64,000 nucleotides of DNA from Blepharisma japonicum (lineage: Eukaryota; Ciliophora; Heterotrichea; Heterotrichida; Blepharismidae). The notes below the pieces were generated by a model. That model was not told the origin of the DNA. It saw only the letters and a program-made list of their open reading frames with translations, and made no database searches. The translations under genes and the position numbers were made by a program. Positions 31,001 through 41,200 of the stretch are shown one piece after another. Within the stretch, counting starts at the first letter, position 1, and every line of letters begins with the position of its first letter. The stretch spans positions 186,001-250,000 of the forward strand of contig CATKHK010000062.1 in assembly GCA_949751835.1 (NCBI GenBank), read 5' to 3'.

Positions 31001-31134
31001 GAGATGAAAGAAAACAAAAAAAAATGCAAATGAAGAACGATAGAGCTAGTGTCAATGAAGCTGTAATTAGGCCAAAGAATGAAGAAAACGAGTCAAAGGA
31101 TTTACTGTCTTTTATTAAAGATAGCAAAGAGTAA
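28069..31134 (+). CDS. Cyclic-nucleotide-binding voltage-gated-type ion channel with divergent pore
   Basis: The product is 1021 residues, read through TGA at 28408-28410 (IDPWFLELN). Six membrane segments lie between about residues 85 and 330. S4 carries spaced basic residues (KVIKILTRLGRMLRFARTKD). After S6 comes a C-linker (LPDRLKGKILDYIAATH) and a cyclic-nucleotide-binding domain with phosphate cassette FGELGLIYNIHRTASV. A second, longer CNBD-like region follows (FKPGSIPKCIYIVAFGDLEI). The layout is that of CNG/HCN/KCNH channels. The pore, however, reads HAVWLLVGNDVVPRD, so the GYG filter is replaced by G-N-D (residues 286-288). The C-terminal 130 residues are charged and disordered with SREHFESREPREHFE-like repeats. 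Ion selectivity is therefore open. Family sure; ligand and ion not. Confidence 0.9.
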
Positions 31135-31364
31135 TCCCATAAGATATCAAATTGTATAATTCGTTTAAGAAACACCTTTAAGTTAAGTACATAATAAACT
31201 TAATTTGGAGATTTTCCTATTTTTTCTAAGCTCAGAGCATTAAAATCTATTTTTAGCGATATAGGTACTATTTTCTTAATAAATAATATTAGCTCATGTA
31301 AGCAAACATGTGCTTTCATTAGCAGCAATAAACAGCCAAATAAGGTAAAAATGGTTAGATAATA

Positions 31365-31868
31365 ATGCTTCCAGGAATTAAAGAAGACGAAACTTCTAGC
31401 TTTGCAGATTTTACTCCTAAACTAAAAATATCACTTCGTGGGTTTGAAAGCAGTAAAAATAACATAGGTCAGCTTAAAATAAAAGCTAAAGAGTTCAAAG
31501 CGAGGAAAATAAGAGTTCCGACTTGCCTGCTTACTTATCGAAGGAAAAAGCAAAACTTAGAATCTGAAGAAAAATCAAGAGAATTCCCCTCAATCAATAG
31601 TACAGTGAAAAGATGGATGGAAAGAAGTGTAAAGCTTCCACTGCAAAACAACTTCTTCCTTGATGAATTAGCTAAACATAGCAGAGAATCAGGCTCTAAG
31701 CATAATGCCCATAATGCTAGTAGTAACATTTTTATGTTCACTCAGCCTGAAAAGCGACCAAAATCAATGGCAGTAACTGAACGACCCAAAAAAAGTACAG
31801 TAAATTACCAATTGAAAATATTCGAAAATAAGGCATCTATAATTAAAAGAGTAATTGCTGCTTTGTAG
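31365..31868 (+). CDS. Basic protein of unknown function
   Basis: The product is 167 residues, ending in TAG. It is basic throughout, with LKIKAKEFKARKIRVPTCLL followed by TYRRKKQN, a middle segment STVKRWMERSVKLPLQNNFF, and a polar Ser/His/Asn stretch before NYQLKIFENKASIIKRVIAA at the end. No zinc ligands, membrane segment or known motif is visible. The frame is clean, and the codon use resembles neighbouring genes. The COX19 gene converges on it with 42 bp between stops. Confidence 0.65.
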   Translation: MLPGIKEDETSSFADFTPKLKISLRGFESSKNNIGQLKIKAKEFKARKIRVPTCLLTYRRKKQNLESEEKSREFPSINSTVKRWMERSVKLPLQNNFFLDELAKHSRESGSKHNAHNASSNIFMFTQPEKRPKSMAVTERPKKSTVNYQLKIFENKASIIKRVIAAL

Positions 31869-31910
31869 TAGGTATATAAATGTAATAAGAAATTTAATGT
31901 TGAAGCTTAT

Positions 31911-32264
31911 TTATTTGTTTGTTTTAGAATGCTCTTTAGCAAACTCTTTTCTTACCCTTTCTTTAGAAGCTTTAGTCATATTCTCTATATCTCTGACTAG
32001 ATCTTCTCTTGCTTTTTGTTCGTATTCCCATGTACTTTCTTCAACGAATCCAAGTTCTTCCATCGTATGTGGAGCCATTAAGCCTTTATCCATTCTGCAA
32101 ACTAAATAACTCTTTGCTTCTTCTTTGCATTTTTTAGGAATCCCTAGTTCTTTATTAAGACAGATTCTATAGGCTTCAGCTTCTTCTTCGCATTCTTGAA
32201 AGTGATCTAATGGGAAAGAGCCTTTATCAGGAGGTCCAGAATGTGGAGCATTTCTCTTTTTCAT
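31911..32264 (-). CDS. COX19: COX19, cytochrome c oxidase assembly factor
   Basis: The product is 117 residues. The N-terminus PPDKGSFPLDHFQEC matches the COX19 signature, and the twin CX9C motif is complete: C-EEEAEAYRI-C and C-KEEAKSYLV-C, then RMDKGLMAP with LGF. COX19 is a small CHCH protein of the mitochondrial intermembrane space that works with copper chaperones in delivering copper to cytochrome oxidase; import uses the Mia40 disulfide relay, which acts on the twin CX9C. The C-terminal 45 residues are an extra charged helix (KAREDLVRDIENMTKASKER). The start MKKRNAPHSG is the first ATG. Confidence 0.93.
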   Translation of the reverse strand: MKKRNAPHSGPPDKGSFPLDHFQECEEEAEAYRICLNKELGIPKKCKEEAKSYLVCRMDKGLMAPHTMEELGFVEESTWEYEQKAREDLVRDIENMTKASKERVRKEFAKEHSKTNK

Positions 32265-32346
32265 TTTATATTAAGTTCTTTAATTATCTCAATTAATTAT
32301 TTAAAACATTTACCAAAGGTCAAGACTTTTATTATGGAATTCTAAA

Positions 32347-33471
32347 ATGGAAAATCAAAGACGATTTTTACAACTTGGCCAAAGAAGAAAAGATAAACTA
32401 AGACAAGTCCTTGAACACCAATACGGTGAAGAAGTAATTATAAATTAGAAAATCCTCATAATTGAAAAAGCAATGGCTAATGTAGATCAACTTTTCGACC
32501 AAGGCCTCTCATTTACAGAAATCCTTCATCAATTGCAAAACAAAATCAATCAAGAAACATCCAATTCTCCTCAAAAATTCTCAGCAGAAAATAGATCCCC
32601 ACAGTATAATCAGCAGCAACGGGTTTATAATGATGAAAGAAAAATCCATAACGATTATCCACCCATCAATAAATCCTATTTTAATAACCAGCAAAATCAG
32701 GAGCTTACAAGCAATAACTCTTATATCCTCCCCAGAGGAAGAAGCAATTTTGATAAACAAAGCTCAGAACGATCTTTAAGTGAATGAGACGAATATGATG
32801 AAATGCGAAGCAGATTTGAGCTCGAATTTAAAGGCGTTTCTAAAAACTTTGAAGAAATACAGAAAAAAATTGTCCCTGCTGTTTCTCCATTTGAATATAA
32901 AGCTAAACAAGACGAGCTTAAAGCGCTAGAAGCTATGAAAATAGGCCAAGCTTTTTATAAAGAAAAAGAAATTTATGACAAAATGCATCATAAACAAGTT
33001 CTCACAGAAAACAGAGAGGCGTTGTTGAAACAGATGAGAGAAAAACAAGAAATCATGAATAAACAAATAGAAGAAGATAAAATATATGGCATGTCTCTTG
33101 CGGAAAGAAAGAAGCGAGGAGAGCTTAACCAAGTCTATGATAAGATGAGGACTAGAGAAAAGCAACGAGAGTATTATGTTGCGTTAAAAAATCAAGTAGA
33201 TACCAAAGAGATAGAGAAAAAAAAATTTGATGCTTTGAAAGAGGAGCTTAAAAAAATTCATATGTCAAATCCAGAAATCGGGATCAGAAACTTAAATCCT
33301 ATAGTAAAAGATATCAGCCAAGTGAGCAATCATTATTCACCAGCCAAAGGAATCAACGATAGCTTTCGGTACAACCCTGCATCAAATTACTCCTTTTCGA
33401 CAGAAAGGAGTGCAACACCTGGCCGTAGTGGATATCTGGCTCATTATGGAAGCCATGTTTTACATAATTAA
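32347..33471 (+). CDS. Coiled-coil protein of unknown function
   Basis: The coding sequence is 32347-32433 plus 32449-33471, giving 369 residues, read through TGA at 32785-32787. The first exon encodes MENQRRFLQLGQRRKDKLRQ and VLEHQYGEE, and splicing continues as KILIIEKAMANVDQLFDQ. Residues 40-150 are Asn/Gln/Ser-rich; residues 150-300 are a long charged helix (EQMREKQEIMNKQIEEDK-like, and SLAERKKRGELNQVYDKMRT). The C-terminus is Ser/Tyr-rich and resembles tails of ciliary proteins. No named family is recognised. The 15-nt intron gives TAG in frame if retained, so a shorter start at 32473 is the alternative if it is not used. Confidence 0.75.
32434..32448 (+). other. 15-nt intron in the coiled-coil gene at 32.3 kb
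   Basis: GTAATTATAAATTAG. It fits the size, GTA start and TAG end of the other introns and links the short first exon in frame. Confidence 0.75.
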
Positions 33472-33490
33472 TTTTGAAAATAAATAGAAA

Positions 33491-34864
33491 TTAAGCTACA
33501 ATTCTTTTTCTTGACAAGCTAGCAAGGCCAATCGCAAAAGCCTGGAACATTGAAAGAGGGGATCGGTAATCTAAATGGAAATTTTCTGTTGAAATTTTCC
33601 CAAACATAAAATAAATTGTGTCTGGGTCATCTGGCATGACAAGCTGGAAATTTTTAGCACTAGCCCTTGAGACCCTTCCATAAAAATTAAGTGTGTAGCA
33701 TTCAGCTCTCTCATTTCATCTTGGAGGAACATTATTTAGCGTCACTTCTTCTTTGTTTTCTTCATCTCATAGTTTGACTTCTAAACTTCTTGGTGTATCT
33801 CCCAATATATTTGATTCGTATTTGACTTTTAATTTTTCTTCTCGTAGCTTGATAAATCCTTGTGGAAATCTATTGGCAATTTTATCTTTGACTCCATGGT
33901 CAAAGAGCGTGAAATCGTTTCCTCAAAAGTTGTTTACCATAACTCCAATATATTCATCACTAAATTGTTCAGATTGAGATTTGCAAACTACGATATCTCC
34001 TGAGTCACTATACCTCTCAGCATAAAGCATTAATGCATTATCGTGCTCTCTGACTAGTCTAAATATGTGTGGATAATCACTTCCTGTGAAACCTTCTTCT
34101 GAACGAGTTCTCTCGATCCTCATCAGATTGTACATATTTTGGACAACGTGAAATACATGCCTATTACTTAGACTTTCCTTAGCTTTATAAGAAAAAATTT
34201 CAAGAGATACTTTTTGGGATTTTCCGTCCTTGGTATATATTAAAAAAGGAACTTCATATGTTAAATTTTTGTCGTCTTTGATAGTTTTTGGAAGAGACAT
34301 TTCTCCAAACCTAGAAAGCAATAAAATTCGAGTATAAACATAGCATTTTTCAAGTAATATTTCGTTTTTGATTTGAGAGGCAATTGATATTACTTCGACA
34401 AGATTAGAAGGATTGAGATATTTTGATATGTATTCCACGATTTGATCTTCAAGTTTTTGCATTTTTATAAAACTTGCAGTAACGACTAAGGAAAGCATTG
34501 TTTTAGGCTGAATGTCAAAAAAATTGAAGTTCTGATGGTCCAAATAGTCCAGGCAAGTTAAAATAGACTCAATGCTTACTTGGTTTTTTCTTGATGTCAG
34601 TTTTATCTAAATAATCTTTACTTCTATTGCTTTATTTCTTTGCAAAATGTTTTTATCTTTTATCAATATTTCTTTGAAAAATGTGCTTCTAGCGAGGATT
34701 TTAGCTTTAACTCTGACGTTGAAATCTTCTACATAAGTCAGCATGTCTAAATAAAAGCTACTGTATTGCGGACCTTCTTGCTCAGGTGGATTTAAATTAG
34801 GATGAATTGATCTTAGCATCACTTCGACCTTTTTCTCACAATTTTCAGGATCAATTCGTTCCAT
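33491..34864 (-). CDS. BTB-tubby fusion protein
   Basis: The coding sequence is 33491-34606 plus 34622-34864, giving 452 residues, with TGA Trp codons at 33923-33925 and twice nearer the end. Residues about 30-150 look like a BTB/POZ domain: VRVKAKILARSTFFKEILIK, then a strand-helix unit, then LSLVVTASFIKMQKLEDQIV and YISKYLNPSNLVEVISIASQ, which is typical BTB-to-BACK helix wording. From about residue 250 it is a tubby domain: YPHIFRLVRE, NNFWGNDFTLFDHG, LNNVPPRWNERAECYTLNF, YGRVSRASAKNFQLVM and SPLSMFQAFAIGLASLSRKR at the C-terminus. Tubby domains bind phosphoinositides and ferry proteins into cilia; BTB domains often recruit Cullin-3. The tubby part is compact, about 200 residues. The BTB call is softer than the tubby call. 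Confidence 0.85.
34607..34621 (-). other. 15-nt intron in the BTB-tubby gene
   Basis: GTAAAGATTATTTAG on the minus strand. Removal joins RNKAIE to IKLTSRKNQ inside the BTB-like region; retention gives TAG. Confidence 0.88.
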
Positions 34865-35330
34865 ATTTATATATCTTTAATGTTAAAAAACGAATAAATT
34901 AGTAATTAATTCCAGAAGATTTATCACTCTTCAATTATATATCTTTAAAAGAAGTCATTATATAAGCTTATTAAAAATTTATAATTTTGCAAAATGAAAA
35001 TATAGAGAATATTTCCATTTAGCTATTTGAATTATAAATTCATTTTATATATCTAAATTTGTAGCATTAGTATAATACAGCTTAGGCTTCAATGAGGTGT
35101 TTTTTTAAGTCACATCCTCTTAAGAAAAATCAATTTCCACTTTGATTCATTTCTTTCTTAGACGAATAGTTCAAAAAAATAGCCTACTATAAGTATTCGA
35201 TACTTTGTTTATGACAGAACTAATGTTTTTCATAAGGCACATACTAAAGGCACAACTCGCCTAGCTATAAAGAACTTGTTGCATTATCTCAGTTATCCGA
35301 TCTATTGTGATAATTTTATAATCTCTAAAA
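34865..35330. promoter_or_regulatory. Divergent intergenic region between BTB-tubby and VPS18
   Basis: These 466 bp lie between two gene starts on opposite strands and must hold both promoters. The sequence is AT-rich, with no coding-like frame, clear repeat or RNA gene. Confidence 0.5.
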
Positions 35331-38265
35331 ATGTCAATCGAGTGGCTTAATGACAGAGAAGATAAGCTTCATGAAGACGAATTCGTAACAATCTAAACAG
35401 ATAGCCGACGAACTGGGTTTTGACACCATTCACGATGAAGATGCTAAATCAGATACCTTCAGAAATGTGATGCTTTCCTCAATTCGCATAAGAACAGCTG
35501 AAGTCAAAGCAGTCGCCATTTCAATGAAAGCAATATACGTGATAACCACAGACAAGCAAGCCCTTAGATGGACTTTCCAAGAAGAGGAGCGTCTCAAAGA
35601 AGCCAATCGTGACAGCATGACTGAATTAATCATCAGGGTGACGAATTTACAATTAGAAAATGTTTTTTGTGACCCAACTGGATGGCATTGTTTGGTAACT
35701 ATGAGCAGTGGCGACACTCATTATTTCCACTTGACCTCGACTTCTTCTGTATTTATACACAAGCTTCACAGCTTTAATATTGAAAGTGTTGCTTGGAGTG
35801 GACAAACAGAGTATTATCAAACTCGAGAGATTCTGCTAGGCACTCGCAATGGAGTTATTTTAGAAATGAGCTTGGAATTTGACCAGACAACTGAGACTAT
35901 TAAGCAGCATCAGTTTTCAAGGGTCATTGAGCTACCTGGAGGTCCTTGCATAAGTGGAATATTATATGAAATGATTCCAGGCATGCCTGCTAAATATAGT
36001 GTGATGGCTGCAACGGTGAACTGTTTGTTTCAGTTTATAGGAGACGCTAATGAACAAAGAAGGCCAGATTTTCCAAAATTATTTGAAAAATATAGAACTA
36101 ACCCAACTTTGCTTCAGTCCTGCACACATGAAGTAGGAGGCTCTTTAAAAAAAAGCCAGCTGCAGTACTACTATACAAGAGGAAGAGCTGATGGTTTTGC
36201 CTGGATGTCTGGTTCTGGACTGATGTACGGAAAACTAGCCACCAACACAAGTGAAGAAATTTTTGTAACTACAATGAAGCCTGTCCCATTTCCAGCCAGG
36301 GGTAATGACAAGGTTATAGGCATTGGCATGACTGCTTATCATGTATATTTCTTATTCAGCAATGCTTTGCTGTGTGTTTCTAAGCTAAACCAGCAAGTAG
36401 TCCATACAATTGATTTTGAAATGAGGCCTGGCTACGAAATGCAAGGAATCATGTTTGATGCACAAACTCACTCATTATTTGCTTGGAGTAATAAATTTAT
36501 TTACCAAATCCTGATTGATAATGAAGACAGAGATGTCTGGAAATATTATATTGAGCAAAACCGACATGAAGAAGCTGTAAAATTCTGTGAGAGGACTGAC
36601 TCACCATTTTTGCCAAAAGTTAAAGGTCTTTATGCAGATTTTTTATTCCATGAAGGAAAAACGCTTTTGGCTGCTGACTCTTATGCTCAAAGTGACAGGA
36701 CTTTTGAAGAAATCGCATTGAAACTGATGAGTGACAGCCCTGCTTTGCAAAGATTTCTAGAAGCTAAGTTGAATCGCATGGGAAATGACATGAAGGCACA
36801 GAGGACTCTGCTGAGCACTTGGCTTGTGGAAATTCATTTGCATAACATAAATTCACTGCTTATGATTGAAGAGGACTCCTCTAAAAATGCCCAAGAAGAC
36901 CTCAGAACATTTTTATCATTACACCATCAAGATTTAGATGCAACAACCACCTATGATTTATTACAAAGCCATGGACGAATTGAGGATTGGGTTTATTTTG
37001 CTGAGCTAAAAGGAAACTTTGAGCTTGTCATGCTTCATCACATGAATCAGCAAGAATTTAAAAAAGCTTTAATGAAGCTTGAGCATGCTGAGCCAACCTT
37101 TAAGGAACCTTTATTATATCGATACTCTCCAGTATTCATGAAAAATGAGCCTAAAAAAACAGTAGACCTCTTAATAGAGTTAGCAAGAGAAAGAGGCAAA
37201 GCTTTTGAGGCTAAAAAATTATTGCCTGCTTTGATGAACGTTGAAAAGCTATATAGAGAGCAAGCTATTCGTTTTGAAGTTTTTTGCATTAATGAATTAC
37301 AAGTCAGAGAAAAATCTTTACACAATTTGTTGATTTTCCATTTAGCTGAAAGTGATGAAGAAGCATTGCTGGAGTATTTCCAGAGACAGGAAGAACAAAG
37401 TGAGCTTGATTTTGACCCTGAATATGCATTATCAGTATGCAAACAGAGCAGCAGGATTGAAGCTTTAATTTTCTTATACAGTCTGCTCAAGATGTATAGT
37501 GAAGCTGTCTCTATTGCTTTGGAAAATAATAAATTGCAGCTTGCCAAAGAAAATGCTCAAAAGCCTGAACGACAGGACGAAGATTTATCTAGGAGACTGT
37601 GGCTTCAAATAGCAATTCATTTAATCAAGATTTCTGATGTGAAAGCTGCTTTAGAAGTAATGCATGAAAGCAAACTCATAAAAATGGAAGATTTATTGCC
37701 ATATTTTGATGAATCAGTTAGCATTTCAAACTTTAAAGAAGACATTTGTAAAGCTTTAGAAGGATACAAAGAAAAAATTGACGAATTAAAAACAGAACTG
37801 GATGAGTCAAGCAGCTCTTCCCAACAAATCAAAAAGGAGCTGCACATGGTGAAACAAAGGTTTATCGAAATAGAAGGACTTCAACCTTGTGATATCTGCG
37901 GCAAAGCTGCAATGAAGAGAAACTTTTATATTTACCCTTGTGCTCATGCATTTCATAAAGACTGCTTGCTTGACACATTGCTGCCAATATTAAAAATTAA
38001 AGATTACATTAGAGCTAACAGAATCCAAACACTTCTTGAAAATATAAGCGATATAGAAGGAACTTTAAGCCAATCGTCAAGGCCAAGCAAGCTTAAAAGA
38101 TCAGAAGAGCAAAAAGATCAGCATAATAATCTTAAAGATTTAAATGAAAGACTCGACCAGATGCTAGCACCTCACTGTTATTTATGTGGAGCACTATTTA
38201 TTGAGAGCATTAGGGATAATATGTTAGAAGACGCATATGAAATTGATAGCTGGACTATTAATTAG
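35331..38265 (+). CDS. VPS18: VPS18, HOPS/CORVET tethering subunit
   Basis: The coding sequence is 35331-35384 plus 35401-38265, giving 972 residues, almost the human length (973). The N-terminal part is a beta-propeller (IYVITTDKQALRWTFQ, CDPTGWHCLVTMSSGDTHYF). The middle is a long alpha solenoid with clathrin-heavy-chain-like helices (QNRHEEAVKFCERTDSPFLP, DYADFLFHEGKTLLAA-like). The C-terminus has a coiled coil and a RING, CDICGKAAMKRNFYIYPCAH, AFHKDCLLD, with CYLCGALF completing the ligands. VPS18 is the core subunit of the HOPS and CORVET complexes that tether endosomes, lysosomes and vacuoles before fusion. The 16-nt intron near the start is needed to reach MSIEWLNDRED. The stop lies 9 bp from the end of the convergent UTP20 gene. 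Confidence 0.95.
35385..35400 (+). other. 16-nt intron in VPS18
   Basis: GTAACAATCTAAACAG. Removal joins LHEDEF to IADELGFDTI. Retained, TAA follows at once. Confidence 0.85.
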
Positions 38266-38274
38266 GATAATTAT

Positions 38275-41200
38275 TTACTCGGATAAATCTGTTTTTACTT
38301 TCTTATGTGGAGCAAATTTAAAAATTTTGTGTTTTTTGAGGAGCTTGGTTTTTATCTTGCGCTTTTCTTTAAGTTTTGCAGCGACTTCAGGGTTTGTGAC
38401 TGCCATCAGCTTGGATTTTGATTTGCGCTCTTCTCTGAGAGTGTTTAGGAGGTTTCTTGTGTTTGTGTAGGCATCAACGAATTCTTCTTGAGAAAGCTCT
38501 TTGTGGAGAATTTGGAAAATTTCATTGGCTAATTCTTTAATTGTGTTAGAAGGAGATCGTTCAGATGCAATTATCAAAGCTTTAAATAGAGATGTTTGGT
38601 CATATTGCTTTGTAGAAATATAGAATAATAAGCATTTTAGAAGTGATTCAACTCTGGAATCCTCAATATTTCTGCCAATTAATTTTCTTACTATTGTTGA
38701 TAATTTCTTAGATGCTAATAATGGGTCAGCTTTTGTGAAAAGCTCAAAAATCCCTTGCTTGAAGGTCCCATTTATTATTCCACTTGTTCCAATTTTAAGT
38801 AGTTGTGTATCACACTCTTTCAGAGGCTCAAAAAGTTCAGGCTTCAAATCAACTCCTAATTCCAGGTGTTTTAATATCATTTCTCTATACCTTGCTAAAT
38901 ACTTTTTGGATTTGTGTTTGTTTAGCCAGCAGCTCAAAAATTCAAGGATTTCTACCCAAACGTCTTCTGATTCCAATACTTTAGAAAGTATCTCATTTTT
39001 AATAAAATCGTCAGAAATAATCTTTTCATTCACACACATTATTACAAAATTGATAGCTGTTTTCCTGACTGATTCATTTTTGTGAGTGACCCATGATGCA
39101 ATTTGCTTAATAATTGGGGAATTTTGGTTCTTTTTAGCTGTTTTTGAAAGCAAGCTGAAATACGATTTCTTCATATCATCAGAATCTTCATTCGAGATTG
39201 CTGTAAATATTGCGAGCAATAAGAAATCAAAATGATCTTTAAGTTCTTCATATGGGAGCTTCTCAAGAACTGTGTCAACGGCAATTATTATGCTTTTATT
39301 TGCATTGTGGATTGTTGTTCCGAGGTTCTTTATTAAGAAATCCAAATGATATTGCTTCCTTTTGTCTGATAAAGGATAATTTAGCAAGAAGTCTACATAT
39401 AAACTTGTAGCCTGAGTGGATAGTTTAGGATTACTTAGTAAAATCTGTGGAACTTCTTCAAAACAATCATAAACAGAAGGATCCATAATCCTTTTCAATA
39501 CAAATACTCTGAGAAGCTTTAAAGCTGAACTTTGTACTTCATAAGAATGAAGAGCCAATAACACTTGCGGCAAAAGTAATGGTGCAAGGCTTTCAATATC
39601 TGCCCGAGATTTAATTAAAGAGGAAATCGTTTTCATAGCTTGAATAGTCACTTGCTCCCCAGCTCTTTCAGAAATTTCAAGAATTTTCTCAATTACTGAA
39701 GAATCCGCAAACATTTTGAGTATTTCCAAGGCTCCAGCAACCACTTCATCTTTCTTTACAGATAAGTTATTAATTGCTGTTTCTTTACACTCTTTCGCTA
39801 ATTCTTCATCAATGCCTTCTTTAGATCTTTTTATTCCTAATTTTAGCAGTCTCATTCCAAATACTTTGTCAGCTCCAACATTTACTTTTTTGACTTCATT
39901 TACAGGCCTGCTGCCTTTTGCAGCTCCGTCTTGAACTGCAAAGGTTTGAAGCTTTCTTGAAATCTTAGGATTTTCTTCCTGTTTTACTTGAACATTTCGA
40001 TTTAAAAGAATCAAAGCTAATGAAATCAAATCTTCTGGGGAAATTTTTTCGTTTTCTGCAAGACCTTGGGCTATATATTGAAGTGGCCTTGTTGACGCCA
40101 ATATTTGACCCAAATGTTCAGGCTTAATGAATTTCCCTAAATAATAAAAAGTTTGGTATTGCTCATACTCTAATAAAGTCTTAACAGCTTTATCAAGGTA
40201 TTTATCAGAAATTTCAAGCAGTCCAGAAGGGAGGATTTTAGTTAAAAAGTGAGCAAATAATTCTGCTTCTAAAAATTGGTTAAATTCTTTGACAATTTTA
40301 TTATGTGTGCTTTTAGTTTTCAGAAGTTCCAAGACACTGCTAATCACAGACTCTTTAGTTCCATCATCTTTATTTTTATAATGTCTTGCTAATATAGACA
40401 GCAATCTATAAAATTCAGAATTACCTTCATCTTTACTCTGTGTAGAAATAATAGAATACATCGCACAAACAACATATTTCCTCACCTTTGGTCTTCATGA
40501 GTCTTTCTGGTCACACATATGCATTTTTAATACTGGCAAGACTTTTGACTTTAAGGTATTATACGCAGACTCATCAAGATCATCAGGGATATTTGCTAAA
40601 ATTCCTGCAATCGCTTTAGTTGCGAGTTTTTCATCTTCTTCAAGTTTTTTCAAGTAAACTTTAAGCAGCTTATGATATTCTCTCCATGATATCTTTTTGG
40701 AAAATGCTCCAAGAGACTGTATTAGCTGGTAAATAAAATTAGACTGATAATTGCTTTTGCTTGAAGAGTATAAAAGATAGAAATTTATGAGAGGAATAAA
40801 AAGTTTTGTGATATATTGCTTTGGAAGTTCCATAGTTGTAATTGTGCTGAGTGCTCGAGCTCTTCTGTGTATTTGAAGATGCCCTAAGCTAAGCAATAAG
40901 CTTCTTTCTTCATCTTTTGTATGAGAAAGGGATTTTATATCAGAGTCTATAGAGTTCCATACTTGTAAAATCCCTCTGATATGCTCTTCATCTTTAGCTT
41001 TCTTCAGATAAATCGATAAGCATGACTCTACCTGCTTGATTTTTGTTTGCCCTAAATGAATAAATGCTTTTATGCAGGCAGATCTCAGACCTAAATCACC
41101 AATAATTAGAAACTGCCCAAGAGTATTAATGACAGCTGGCAAAAACTCCTCTTCAATTTCGCATTCAGAGATTTTGAAAATCCCATTAAGTTGGGTTTCA

